Assembly (NCBI GenBank): GCA_027922465.2 | Contig: BQMF02000100.1 | Span: 496,001 to 560,000 of the forward strand | Source of the DNA: Turritopsis dohrnii | Lineage: Eukaryota > Cnidaria > Hydrozoa > Anthoathecata > Oceaniidae | Direction: 5' to 3' | Length of the DNA: 64,000 nt | Shown here: positions 45,854-57,585 of the stretch, in pieces | Numbering within the stretch: position 1 is the stretch's first letter | Layout: each line of letters starts with the position of its first letter | Notes under the pieces: model-generated | Told to the model about the DNA's origin: nothing | The model's input: the letters and a program-made list of their open reading frames with translations, nothing else | Database searches by the model: none | Made by a program: the position numbers and the translations under genes

Positions 45854-46925
45854 CTTTCTTTTTCTTTTGATCTTGAATTTCCTTTTCTTCAATCGTATTT
45901 TCTTCAGAAGAATCAGACTTTTTTTTCTTCTTTTTCTTTTTTTTCACCTGAACAACAATGCAGTTAGTTGAACATTGTATAGATAAGTGCCATTTGTTGT
46001 AGAACTATTCTGCCATACCTTTTCTGTGTATTCAGAAGCACTCTCCAGTTGGGATTGAAATCTGCGAATCACAACACAAAGTTATAACATACGCATAGAT
46101 GACTTCTTAAAAACATCTTACGTTGTCTCAATGTCTTCTTGTTCACACAAAAATGCAAATTAACTGAAGGATCATTAAAATAAGAATAAATTCATTAAAC
46201 TTTCTTTGTTTGACAGTAATTTATCAAGAATTTCAATGTGGCAGTGATTACAGACCTTTTGAACAATTTTATAAGAATGCGAGCATCACATTTTGCCAAA
46301 AAAATATGAACTAAAATCCTTTAACATCAGACTGTACCTAAATTTCCTTGTACAATAAGAATACTTCAAGATACTAATTTTCCTGGCTGCTAACAAAAAA
46401 AAAAGAAAAAAAAAAGAAGACTAATTTAGGATGAAAAGGCTACAAAATGGGTTCACAAACTCACCCAGTTGAGGTTTCCTCATTTCCTTTATTCTTTTTC
46501 TTTGATGAAGGTGATTTTAAATCACTTTCCAGAACAATGCCATTCGAAAGTTTTACGATTGTTTTTTGGGTCTCCCCCTCTTCATCTTCACTATTCGAGT
46601 CTATCTCCAAAAATGATGACTTTTTATGGTCCAAACTATTTTCATTGGCTTTTGACATCTTTTGCCTGTCAAATACATCACCCAATCTTTCTTCCATTTC
46701 AGGACATATCCAAGTTCCTGGAGGAACAAATGGCTCTTTCTTCTTTTTCACTGCAGAAATTGTTGCATCTTCTGGTTCTTTCTTCTTTTTTGATTTTTTG
46801 TTTTCATGTTTTGTCTTTTTTGAATCCAGCTTTGAAAATGTCCTGCACATTCTATATGAAATTGTGTCTAATGAGTGTTTAAACCAAACTAACAACAAAA
46901 ACAAAACGATTCCTGGTAAAAGCAT
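45854..46925 (-). CDS. Lysine-rich protein, three 5' exons (unrecognised)
   Basis: Exon 1 runs from an acceptor at 46,842, or from an in-frame ATG at 46,925, to 46,465; exon 2 is 46,061-46,019; exon 3 is 45,947-45,854. Phases match throughout. The product contains KKTKHENKKSKKKKEPED, FVPPGTWICPEMEERLGDVF, an acidic patch SNSEDEEGETQ, KTIVKLSNGIVLESDL, FQSQLESASEYTEK and VKKKKKKKKKSDSSEENT. Alternating lysine runs and acidic serine patches suggest a nucleolar or chromatin protein. If 46,925 is the start, the first 19 residues are hydrophobic (MLLPGIVLFLLLVWF), which fits poorly with that, so the acceptor model is preferred. Exon 3 ends in phase 1, compatible with the module exons at 31.8-31.1 kb. 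No known family was recognised. Confidence 0.55.
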
Positions 46926-47799
46926 TGCATTTTGGGTCTAGACTTTATCATTAATACCGAAGCTATGTTACTTACAGTTCGCCATGTTTTTTTTTAAATA
47001 TCAGTTAACAATGTTTACACAACTTATAATAACAAGGAAAGAAGCTCAACATTTTTTTAAATGCAATCAGGTGTTCCTCTCATGTAATTAACAAAACTTC
47101 TTTTTTACCACAATACCCATGCTTAAGATGGGATCATCAAAAGCTTTTAACACACACCATGCAGATGAAATCCTTCACGTCTGAGACTAATAGAATAGTT
47201 CAACTTACACTGAATAACAGTGTAGTATGGTATCCAGTGATGCATCTGGTGAAGGGATTGTCTAAATGGTAGAGCAAGTGTTTCATTATGATCTTCAAAA
47301 TATTGATAGAATCAATCCTTACGTATGCAGAAACCTGAAGCTTTAAGATCATTTCATGAGTATTTGGTCTCCAAATATTTGGTCTGGAATGCAGAATGAT
47401 ATAGAGGTTTATCCAATATATTCATCTGTAAATTATATAAATACATATTTATATTAATAAGATATATAATAAGATATATTATGTATAACTTGTAAGTTAC
47501 TTATTTATATTATATATCTATGTTACAGTGTAGTTTTTTTTATGAATTACATATTCTGAGCAAAAATGGATACCTGTAACACAGACTTCATTCACAAGAA
47601 AAAATTAGAAAACACTATCGCAAGAAAAAAAAACACTGACATTGGAAGTTATTCAGTTTGTAACACTGAGTTAAAGAGAGTAATTTTGTGTCATGATATG
47701 AATCCTTTCTCAAAACCAACATCTATTTGCTATTAGCTGAATTCCCCGGAGAGGTTCAATAATGTGTTTCCCTGATTATTTTCCAAAATAAATTATAAA
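46926..47799. other. Intergenic / possible 5' region of the lysine-rich gene
   Basis: AT-rich, no feature supported. Confidence 0.4.
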
Positions 47800-47948
47800 T
47801 ACCGTAAATATCCGAACAAGCGCCCTGGGCGCTTATTAAATTTTTGGATTTTTTGCATGGGCGCTTAATCGAGAGGGGCGCTTAATAAATGCTGGGCGCT
47901 TATAAAACTTTTATAATTTTGTACAAATTAATGACAACGGTACTCTTA

Positions 47949-48633
47949 GGTGCCTAATAGAAGGGGGGGGGGGGGGGGGGGGGGGGGGGTTGGAATAGGC
48001 AGTGGGGTTGGAAAATTCCCCAAAAGCTAATAAGCAGGGGGGGGTGGAATTAGCAGGGGGTTTGGAAAAATCCTAAAAACCTAATAACCGGGGGTGTGGA
48101 AAAAAATTATTTGTCTTTGTTTTGTCATGATCAGATCGTATCTAATAAAATCTTAGTACTTATATGGTATAAAAAAAATAAGAAATCCAAAAGAATAAAA
48201 ACAGAAGATATCAGGGGAATATAATGTCCTCAGTTTTTTTTATATTTACATGTTCTCGAGAATGTCAAAAATGTTTCCTTCATCTTCCTGATCAACAGCA
48301 GCATTAACATTGGCATCGTTTGAAGTGTTATTATCTTGTATGCGTTTCTTAATGCTTCTCCGCGCTTCATAAAATGCGATATATGTCAGGATATACGAGG
48401 AAAAGAAAAGCACGAATTTAAAAAAAAAGAAAATGAATGGGATAAAGTACACAACTTTTGTATGAAAGAACCAAAAATCATAGTTACTATAAAACAATCT
48501 AGAAACGCAATAAACTTTTGTCTTGGTTGGATTTTTTTCGAAAAATTAATAGCCGAGAGGGTCGGGATAAGAATGTCCTGGGTGGAAAAAAATCGAAAAA
48601 TTAATTAGTGGGGCGGGACGTCTATTAGGCACC
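47949..48633. repeat. Nested inverted repeat inside the 1.4-kb transposon
   Basis: GGTGCCTAATAGA at 47,949 is matched by TCTATTAGGCACC ending at 48,633. It is probably a second element inserted in the first; the flanks (TTA on the left, AAA on the right) do not give a clean target duplication. Confidence 0.6.
47963..47989 (+). repeat. 27-base guanine run
   Basis: Uninterrupted G27 next to the left end of the nested inverted repeat, followed by shorter runs (G8 at 48,039, G5-G6 nearby). Length in the assembly may be unreliable. Capable of G-quadruplex formation. Confidence 0.9.
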
Positions 48634-49457
48634 AAACAGTAATTTTGATTTTTATAATTTTCCCTGGAAAATAAAACTGAAAAAAAGATATAACAAAAAG
48701 TTAGGTTCCGTCTTACTAGGTCTTTTAGTTTTTTAGTTTTAGTTTAAACAACATCGATATCATCTTCCTCCTCGTCAGATAAAATGTTACCAGGATACTG
48801 AGCATCCTCAACATCGGAATTGGTAATTTCAAATGGATTTGCAGTGTTGTCTTGCTGCTCACTGAAAATGGTCATTTGTTCCTTGAGCACTTTAGACTCT
48901 TTCAGCACAAGGTTTTCCAGGTCTTCCAGGAAAAAAGGAACTTTATAGAAAATTTCCCATTTATGTTTTATAGAGATGATGCTCACAACATAAACTACGT
49001 ATTTTTTTATTCCCGATATATGAAAGTAAAAATTTTAAATAAGTGCCCAGTTTCTCAAGGCAGTTTTCAATTAAGCTCCCCCTTTTAAAAGGTGGGCGCT
49101 TATTCGAGGGGGGTGCTTAATAAGTGCTGGGCGCTTATTGAACTTTGTGGAAATTACCTGGGCGCTTATTAAAGGGGGGCGCTTAATAAATGCTGGGCGC
49201 TTGTTCGGATATTTACGGTAACTGGATAACTGCATTGTTTTTTGGTTACAGGAATTTTTTGTTTTTATAAACTTCACAAACCTTTCCATCAGCATACTCA
49301 TCAAGCAAAGCTCTACTCGCTTTAAGTAAATGTTGTGTTTCCAACCACTGATAGATTATTGGAACAACATATTCCATTGAATAGACTTTGTTTCCTTTCA
49401 TTTTCTAAATAATAATCAGATCAGCTAAAAAACCATTATCAATTGAATTGACAATTA

Positions 49458-49867
49458 GGGGGTGATCATAATGGAGCTTTTCATCCCGGCAGGGCGAGAC
49501 GGGATGTTTTGACGAGATCATAGCTTTTATACAATTCTCACTAGATTTTTTTTCCTAATCATTATGGACAACAAAAAAATCACCATATCCCGGTTAAGCA
49601 GGAACTCATTGATTTTTGCCGGGATCCTGCTTAAGCGATATGTTTTTTTCCCATATGATCACAGTTATCCCGCCTTGCCGGGACGAGATAATATTTCATG
49701 AGTGCGCAGTAAATAAGTCTTATATAAATAATAACATAAAAATTATGCCGGGGTGATTTTCATCCCGGCAAGACGGCACAAAAATTTCATATGATCGCAA
49801 TACAAAACTGCCACGGGACGATTTTCATCCGCCCTGCGGGGATAAAAAACTCCATATGATCAGCCCC
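49458..49867. mobile_element. Harbinger-type MITE, 410 bp, TTA target
   Basis: Left end GGGGGTGATCATAATGGAGC, right end (complement) GGGGCTGATCATATGGAGTT, inverted repeat about 40 bp with mismatches. TTA is duplicated at 49,455-49,457 and 49,868-49,870, the TWA target of PIF/Harbinger. Internal repeats of TCATCCCGGC and the pair TTAAGCAGGA/TCCTGCTTAAG allow multiple hairpins. No coding capacity. Confidence 0.8.
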
Positions 49868-50206
49868 TTAAATTCACATTAAAAGGTTTCATAAAAATTT
49901 AAATACACCTACACCTGGACTGCAAACAGTAGACAATTAAAAACTCAGTACTACTATCACATAATTTAGAAAAAATTCTTTGAAATAAACCATTTTTTTG
50001 TGGCACAAAAATATTAAAGCGAAATTCCTGAAAAAGGTTTAAAATCATATCAACTGCTCAGAAATTACCAGATACTCGATTGTTTATGGCTTATGCTGTT
50101 TGTGCTGTCCTACTTTGTCACATGTTCTTGTCTTGTGCTGTTATGGTAGTCCCAAAAAAGGTATGGCTTATTGTAGGGATTCTTTGCTGATGGTAATTAA
50201 TGATTA

Positions 50207-50730
50207 CCTTAAGGGAACTAATTTCCGCTGGTATAAATTTTCGCGAAGCAAATTTTCGCGGTTGGATGGGTCAAAATGGGCGAATTTGTGGAACTTATTT
50301 TCGTGGTAAGCATGTCATGCGGAGGAGGGAGATCAAGAGAAAGAAGAACTATTATACTGTCTACTTTAAAGCCTAAAGAATCAACCAACCTTTTTTCAAA
50401 CAAAATAACATAAAAAAAATTACTATACTTGTTTTCCCGATTACAAGACATTTATGATTTCAGAAACCGTATGAATCTCAACTTAATTTCAATTTACTGA
50501 ATTGTGAAGGTGCAAACAGCGGATCAGAGTATCACATGGTGCTAAAAATCGAACCAGTGATTTAGCGGTTTACAAATCTTAAATTACGTGGAACTAATTT
50601 TTGCAGTGAAGTCATTATTTTGTATTTCGCGGAACTTAATTTCAAGAAAGGGGCCAAAAAACACGAAAATAAGTTCTGCGAAAATATCTTCCGCGAAAAT
50701 TTGTACCTGCAAAAATTAGTTCCCTTAAGG
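50207..50730. mobile_element. MITE, 524 bp, TA target, CCTTAAGGGAACTAATTT ends
   Basis: Left CCTTAAGGGAACTAATTTCC; right complement CCTTAAGGGAACTAATTTTT. TA flanks at 50,205-50,206 and 50,731-50,732. Subterminal AAATTTTCGCG repeats on both sides. A related single end occurs near 54,716. Confidence 0.8.
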
Positions 50731-50999
50731 TAATTGAAAATTGTTATTAGAATTTAAAATTTGGGTAAATGCGTATTTGCACAATAACAACAGTTTATGA
50801 CAGCAAAAGCTTTTCAGAAAATTTTATTCCATATTCAGTCTTGTCAATGAAAAAATTGCCAGGCGTGCGATTGATCTCAGTCTTCTTGTCATTATGAGGT
50901 TGCGATGGCGCTAACACTCGCTATAATGTTCCTTGAGTTAGTTAAGACGCCCTTTTAATGGTACACATAGATACTCATATAAACATGCTCAACATTCGT

Positions 51000-51205
51000 G
51001 CTCAACTGAAAACAAATTAATAATTATAATAAGTGATTATTTGTTGTTGCTATGGAGAACGGCTACCGTTGCTAAGGCAAATTTTGAAATTTCCTTCGTT
51101 ATTCCTTTGTTCACCTAGCGAAAGAATGTGAAAACATATGTGGTACCAGTAGGACTCGTGTTATTCAATGAAATTAAAAAGCTTAGTTTCCGGCTCCCTT
51201 TGAAA
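51000..51205 (+). repeat. Dispersed repeat, copy 1
   Basis: GTTGCTATGGAGAACGGCTA, TTTTGAAATTTCCTTCGTTA, GTTCACCTAGCGAAAGAAT and GTACCAGTAGGACTCGT align in order with 52,840-53,068. The sequence around it (50,860-51,618) also shows weaker similarity to 6780-7372, so the full element is probably larger. Confidence 0.7.
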
Positions 51206-52552
51206 TATGATTTATCTTATTTAACAACCGGTGTCTACTCAATAATTGCAGACACGATGTTCCCCAGTGAAAATGTTTCTGATTGGTCAATATTTCTGTA
51301 CTTGTCAGCGAATTTCGCCGGAGTAGACTTAGTCGATATGAAGAAGTGAAGAAAATTTGAGTGTCGCTCCCTATGTGGACACCGTCTTGCGAATGGTAGC
51401 TACGTTGAGCAAAATAGAGTAAATTCTTCAATCTTCCATTCTATTAAGGCCTTCCAAATAAATGAAGGATATCTACAAAATTGTTTAAGATATTAAAAGA
51501 ATTTCATTCAACATAGAAAATTTAATTTTTGCAAGTGCAAGTTACATGATTTAGGCATGCGAATTATATAATAAAATCGCACGTCCAAGTACGATTCATA
51601 AAATGACAAGATTGCATATTCAGTGTATTATAATCATTTTAATTATTTTTTACCCATATTATTGTATCCACAGTACCATATAATATACATATGCAGTATG
51701 CCCTTGTCATATAACATCGGCCAAATGGTATATACATATCGAACATGCATACAGCTATTATAACATTATACATAAAATTTGAATCTAAAAACAGGTATCT
51801 AAGAGATTTACTTTTAAAAAGGTGTTTGCCAACTGCTGACAGTTAAAATCGCTGTTCAAGGATTTTGAAAAGAAGGTAATCCTATCTTAGAGGTATTGAA
51901 GCATTATTTGTTGGCATTTAGCAAGTAAAAAATGAAATTGGGGGATGGAGTTTTACGTTAAAGTTACGTTAAAGTTGCATTTTAAAACTGCACTTTAAGT
52001 TTTATCTAAAAGAGAGTTGTGTTTTGATGATTATCACTTAGAAAAGATGTTGCTTTGTGATTTCCAAAAAAGGGGGAGGGGGTGATAATAAAACAAATAT
52101 TTATATCACTTGGCAATCCATTTTCCATTTTCTCCTTACTTTAACGTATTTGAAGAACAACTTCATAATCATCAACACTCCTTAATCTAACACTTTAACA
52201 TTATCAACTCTCCATCACTTTTAACTCAACGATAACAGTGAAAAGCTTTAAAAAAGGTAAAAAGAGGCACTCCTCTTTACTTTTGAGAGTTCAATATCGC
52301 AGAAGCTCAGGCAAATGATTAGTTGCAGGTTCTTAAAATTTGAAAAACGTAAGAAACGAGTTACCAATGATGGTTTTGAAAACAAGAATACTTTTTAACT
52401 TTTACTTTGATGAACTAACACTTTGTACAGGTCAGAATTTTAAAATCACTAATCAAGACAAAGAATCCAAAAATTGCCTAATAAATCCCTCAACAGCAAA
52501 ATCATAGATAACCTGCAACAAGGAATTGCCACAAATGAGGATTCCAGGTTAT

Positions 52553-53474
52553 CAGGGCTTTAGCCAGAACTTAATAAAATACCGCGTATTACCAGAATTG
52601 GGAATTTTTGTTGCCAAATGTCACCCACCATGGTTGGCAAAGAAAATTTTGGGATCTAGACTCTCTAAAACGTCTTTAAAATCAACTTCTCTGTGATTTT
52701 TGAGCATATAAATAACAACCCAACATTATTAACTTCATCGTTTTTTCATTCATTTTTTTGACCAATAGATTTTTTCTTTCCAGTCAATTGTCATTATGGG
52801 GCACACTCCTAGAGTCAACTTATTATATTAGTTTTCATGCTCAATTGACAGTGAAGGATAACTTAGGTATATAAAGTGATTATTCACTAATTTGCTGTTG
52901 CTAGGGAGATTGGCCACCGTTGCTAAGGTAATTTTGAAATTTCCTTCGTTATATGAATTCATTTGTTCACCTAACGAAAGAATATAAAACATAAGTGGTA
53001 CCACTAGGACTCGTTTTCGTGTTATTTAATGAAAATTAAACATCTTAGTTTCCTGCTCCCTTTACAATCAAAGAAATGAAAGCTTAACCGAGGTTTCCAC
53101 AAACAGAAATTTACATGGAACTCATTTAAAATGAAATGATGCAAACAAAAGAAGTTGAATTGGAAGAAAAAGAATCAAAATAGAAAATTAATCTCAGCCA
53201 GCTGACTTTCGGCTTTTAGTTGAATTGATTTCTTCATTCATTAGTTCAGATATATTTTTGTTTCGCGAAGTTGTTTACGTGCTTGATATCACGTTACGAA
53301 AGTATGGTAAATTCGGCCTGTAAAGTATTATTAACACATTAAATACTTTTTACTACAATACAAAAATATTAAAATTTTATCAAATGGGAAAATGTAATTT
53401 ATACAAATTTGGGAATTTCTGACAATTGGGAATACCGCGTTATACGCGGTATGACAGGGCTGGCTAAAGCCCTG
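52553..53474. mobile_element. Inverted-repeat element with CAGGG ends (hAT-like?)
   Basis: CAGGGCTTTAGCCAG at 52,553 is mirrored by CTGGCTAAAGCCCTG ending at 53,474; inside, ATACCGCGTAT and AATTGGGAATT are also mirrored. CAGGG termini suggest hAT, but the 8-bp flanks do not match, so the class is uncertain. Confidence 0.55.
52840..53068 (+). repeat. Dispersed repeat, copy 2
   Basis: Second copy of the 51,000-51,205 repeat (GTTGCTAGGGAGATTGGCCA, TTTTGAAATTTCCTTCGTTA, GTACCACTAGGACTCGT), sitting inside the CAGGG-ended element. Confidence 0.7.
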
Positions 53475-53626
53475 GCTATGCAACTTATTAGCAACTGTTT
53501 CCATGGAATTACCATGCAATTGAGTTATAATACACGCTTCCCACCTTTTTTTTTCAAATTTCACAGATAAGGAGATTTTCATAAAACAAAATACAAGGGT
53601 GATCCTAACAATGCTGAAATCACATA

Positions 53627-54033
53627 CTTTACAGGAAGAAAGTTCCGCGGGGAGAAAGTTTTGCAAGGAAAAAAGAAATACAAAATTTTAGGGATTTACT
53701 TTCGCGAATGAGTGACTAAATCTATTTCGCGTAATAATCTTTCACGTTCAACTGGAAAAGTGAATTTCGCATGGGATTAACTTTTGCGATTTTCGGTTTC
53801 TGTGGAAATGATTTTCTCCAAATATTTTGAAAAATTTTCACAAAAAGACAGAAGATTTATTGATTTAGACTGTATTATCGAAAGAAAAACACGTGAAAGT
53901 TTTTGTTTCTTTCTTCAATTTAACTTTAGCGAATCCGCATGCCAGTCCTTTTCGCGGGGACTTCTTTCGCGAAAATGACCAAAGAACGCAAAAACGCGAA
54001 ACTTTCTCCCCACGAAACTTTCTCCCTGTAAAG
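53627..54033. mobile_element. MITE, 407 bp, TA target, CTTTACAGG ends
   Basis: Left CTTTACAGGAAGAAAGTTCC; right complement CTTTACAGGGAGAAAGTTTC. TA at 53,625-53,626 and 54,034-54,035. Inner GGGGAGAAAGTTT and TTTCGCG repeats on both arms. No coding capacity. Confidence 0.8.
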
Positions 54034-54639
54034 TAATAAAGCCTTAAGTTCATCAAAATAGAGGCCTTGCTTTGGTAGGAAAACAAGAGAACCCATTCCA
54101 TATCAAGTGGTTCAAAGCTGGATATGACCCATCTCTGATTTTGATAGAACATTCCAGATGAATGGTACATATGAGATGAGATTATCCTGAAAATTTTAGC
54201 ACTAACCAATAACTGCTTCAAAAGTTATGGTAAGTTGAAAATCAGCAAAACTAAAGGGATCAGATTGCTTAGGTGCATTTTTAATCTGATTTTTTAAATT
54301 TCATTTTACCGAGACCAGAGAGATATGGCAGTGTAATTCAATGATGTGGGCCTTCACCAGGAATGCATGCCTTAAATTTTAAGGCAGAGAACTTGCACAT
54401 ACTAAACTGATAGGTGATTGTGGTCTAATGTAATTTTAGGCACTTGTTCATTTATAATATACATCACATCAAGGACAATCTCATTTAGGTTTTTGCTGCA
54501 TACTCTATTATTTTATAAGTGTTCATATCACAGTAGCATTCGGTCCCTGGACTTCAACAACTACCAACTGACACCCTTGTATTACAAATCCATAATCTTA
54601 CCAAGTGAGCTTTTATACACCCATAATCAGGGGTGTCAA

Positions 54640-54716
54640 TCATCTTTATACCGATTGGCCAAAATTCGCAAAAGTCGCAAAAATTAAGCCACGCAAAAAA
54701 AAATCCCCTTAAGGTA
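54640..54716. mobile_element. Single end of a CCTTAAGGG-type MITE
   Basis: AAATCCCCTTAAGG followed by TA at about 54,717, with upstream AAATTCGCAAAAGTCGC, resembles the right arm of the 50.2-kb element. The left arm is not present. Confidence 0.45.
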
Positions 54717-55240
54717 AGCTGGTCACATAGAAAAGAAAACAATTGGATGGCACTGAAAGCAGCACTAACAAAGACAATGAAATGCAATGATCAACTAATA
54801 GGTCACACTGAAAAAACAAACAATATATAGAGTAACCACAGAAATTTCAGATTGTTAGCATTCATCAAAGTCTGAGAAGGGAAATTTGAAATTTGTAGGT
54901 ATATAATTTTGAATTTTTGATAGTTATAGTAATTGCAATAGATTCCCTAAGACCTGTATTTATTTCATACATTCAGCAATTACGAAAGCAAGGGGTAATG
55001 CAGGATATGAATTTGAGGGGTGCTAGTGACACAAACCATGGCAGGGGGAGTAGGGGGGTCTGGGTGGTGGGCGCTGTAAAATTTCTTTTTAGGGCCCAAT
55101 ATGGCCTAAAACCGCACAAATCTTACTGGTAAGTTATGTTTGTATTTCTATTTATCCTCTTGTTACGTATGCGTAACAATTTTCGCGCAGCTTAATAGTC
55201 ATCGTTGTTCGCACATATTCATTTTCGTACTGAAGGTTCT
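54717..55240. other. Intergenic, nothing recognised
   Basis: No feature supported. Confidence 0.4.
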
Positions 55241-55497
55241 GGTAGCCCTGTGGTAGAGTGCTTGCTTCCTGTTCGGGAGGTCGCAGGTTCAATTCTGACC
55301 AAGTCATATCAGCGACTATAACAGTGTGAATCAATCATCTCTCTGCTGCTTACCACTCCAGAAGAGAGCAGGAATGCTATCTAGGGTGGTTGTCTAGTTG
55401 AGCGGTTTCTATCATTACAGTTTCCGTAGCCCAAATGGGGGCTTTAAATGCTCTAGGACCTCCTTCGCTGCAGGACCCTCATTGATAACAGTACGTT
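55241..55497 (+). mobile_element. tRNA-derived SINE (fuller copy)
   Basis: Head GGTAGCCCTGTGGTAGAGTG then box B GGTTCAATTCT, an anticodon-arm remnant (CTTCCTGTTCGGGAG), and a body ending GGGCTTTAAATGCTCTAGGA and CATTGATAACAGTA. The body matches 28,163-28,325. A tRNA head, internal boxes and a shared body fit a SINE. Confidence 0.65.
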
Positions 55498-56396
55498 ATA
55501 TTAACTGAAGAGGCTATCAATATGGTTCAGTAAATATTGATCAAATTGGAGAAAAATGCAACATCTATTATTAGCATTGTGAGCAAGTATTCCAAAGTGA
55601 CAGTGGAAGTCGAGGACGGTGATACCAATGTTGCAGTGTGAGCTTCAGTTTTCTCAAACCTATTCTTGCCAAAGCAACTTAGTTCTTCCTTACGCCAACC
55701 TAAATTCGTGGAGGAGTAAATTTTAAAAAAGTAAAATGATTCCAGCAGTGTGTGGTATGCATATCACTTTAAGGTCATACACTTCCCGCAGAAATGGAGA
55801 CGTTTGAAACATCGAAGAACATGCGATTGTCAGCCATTATATTTTTCCAATTGAAAAAAAAGTAAGGGGGTATATGTCTAACAAAAAATGATTGTCAACC
55901 ATAATATCGACACTCTCAATAATACTAACATTAATACTTTAGACTTTCTGTAATATCTATGAAAATTTAAAAATCATTTTAACCGTAAAAGCTTACTGAA
56001 AGAAAAATTTTCTGTTAATCTCAAAATTATCGACATCATCATATAGAATATCTCCCCCGTTTCGTATGTATTAGCTATTACAAATTCGTAGAATTCTGGA
56101 AGATTACATCATACAACTAAGAATTAAAGTTTAGTTTCCACTATGACAAGTTCAGAAATTCTGTTATGATAAACAGAATTATAATACATAATTTTGATAC
56201 AAGCATCCAGTTTATAATTTATAACTCGGATTCACGTTAGTTCACTCACCCTCACTTATGTTCGGACTTTCGATATTATATGGAAGACAAAAAAAAGACA
56301 ACATCGACGACGTATATGTGATCCGCCCTCGCTGGAATGTAACGTTATTGTTATCGACAGGGGGCTGACAATATTGGTGGGAAAATATTTTAAATT
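55498..56396. other. Intergenic, nothing recognised
   Basis: AT-rich, no feature supported. Confidence 0.4.
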
Positions 56397-56399
56397 TAA

Positions 56400-56761
56400 A
56401 GGCCGACCTCCACCACCCAACAAATATTTTACGCGCGGACGAACGAAGCCAGTGTATGTATGTACCAGTGTGCATAATCCTTAGATGTTAAAAAATAATA
56501 GCAAACATGACTGCCAAACTGAACCGAAGAAAATAATAATACTATTATAATACTTCAGTTAAAATGTTTAGTAGAATTTGATTGGTTTTAAATGTTTTGA
56601 TTACATCATTTTTTTTCTGCGAACGTACGCTGTCGCTTGGTAGTAGACCACTGGTCTACTTACTTGCGAACGAAATATCTTCGCAGCGTTTGCTTGCACG
56701 GCATGCGTATAGTATTTTCGACCGTCCGCGCGTACAAAATTTGTTGAATGGAGGTCGGCCT
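56400..56761. mobile_element. Harbinger-type MITE, 362 bp, TAA target
   Basis: Left AGGCCGACCTCCACCACCCA; right complement AGGCCGACCTCCATTCAACA, extending through AACAAAT..TTTTACGCGCGGAC. TAA is duplicated at 56,397-56,399 and 56,762-56,764. The right TAA lies within the TTAA that starts the next element. Confidence 0.8.
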
Positions 56762-56764
56762 TAA

Positions 56765-57585
56765 GGTGTGAGTAAGGGAAAAATCATTGACTTTTTTGAA
56801 AAAAAGTTTTTTTGCACATCAGGATGAAAGGAACTCTGAATTTTCCAATGGTGAAACTATTTTTTCAGGAAGTGGATGGGAAGTCCGTTTATTTTCCAAA
56901 ACCGTTGTATTAGCGGCTAATTTGTGTACATTAAAGACCATGAAAAAACAAAACATATTGATCATGTTGCGTATTGATCCTTTTGTTTCAAAATTCCGTT
57001 TCATAAATAATTAATAAGTTCACGCAATAAAGAAAAATCTTTGAAGCTATTTTTTTCAGTGTTCACTTTTCGTGTCAGAGCCACTAACGATTTGATGCTT
57101 CATTTACAAAACTAAAAAAGCTCTGACAGTGAGACTTGGCTTACTGAAAAGCTGAAGGGTAGATCTAAAAACGTTTTTTTTTTTATCTTTTTAATTTGAA
57201 CAGAATATGAGTTATAGTCTTGAAAGCAAAAAAAATGAAAACAGAAAACGATACTTTTGAAAAATTGAAAATAACTCTGAAAATAATTTGTTTGAGTAAA
57301 AACAGAAAAAAACGTTTTTTACTCTATCTCTTGTGATTACAAAAGTGTAAAAAACATAAGTTAAACTTAACTCGTTTTGTAAATGGAGCTACGTTTTTAC
57401 AACAAGGTTCATTTTCTTTGACTCGTTCTAAAATCTAACATTTTTAGTTTACCTTAAAATTTTTAACATGGGCTTTTAGAGATGTAAATAAGCTTTCCAA
57501 AAATGTATCATACTTGATATAAACATATTCCTGTCAAAGGAATTAATTAAAAAACAAAAACACGTTTTTTTCCCTTACTCACACC
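56765..57585. mobile_element. TTAA-flanked inverted-repeat element (piggyBac-like), 821 bp
   Basis: Left GGTGTGAGTAAGGGAAAAA; right complement GGTGTGAGTAAGGGAAAAAA. TTAA at 56,761-56,764 and 57,586-57,589. TTAA duplication points to the piggyBac superfamily, though the ends lack its usual CCYT, so the class is an inference. No transposase. Confidence 0.7.

Larger units (their letters stand above)
47802..49218. mobile_element. 1.4-kb TA-flanked inverted-repeat transposon (Tc1/mariner-type)
   Basis: The ends are perfect 24-bp inverted repeats, CCGTAAATATCCGAACAAGC followed by GCCC, flanked by TA on both sides (47,800-47,801; 49,219-49,220). Both subterminal zones contain GGGCGCTTATTA and GGGCGCTTAATAAATGCTGG repeated several times. 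Internally there are two short minus-strand frames with acidic ends (48,986-48,744, ending DEEEDDIDVV; 48,497-48,246, ending NIFDILENM), which may be remnants of coding exons, but no transposase domain. The perfect ends suggest recent mobility. The superfamily rests on the TA target only. Confidence 0.85.

Noticed and set aside
46447..46941. Plus-strand 164-codon open frame
   Set aside because: It is the antisense of the lysine-rich exon; its Ser/Phe-rich product mirrors Lys/Glu codons.
49071..49304. Minus-strand frame with repeated KRPA/LIKHPPRISA
   Set aside because: It is the translation of the subterminal GGGCGCTTATTA repeats of the 1.4-kb transposon.
56582..56764. Plus-strand 60-codon frame
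   Set aside because: Falls inside the Harbinger-type MITE and ends in its inverted repeat.
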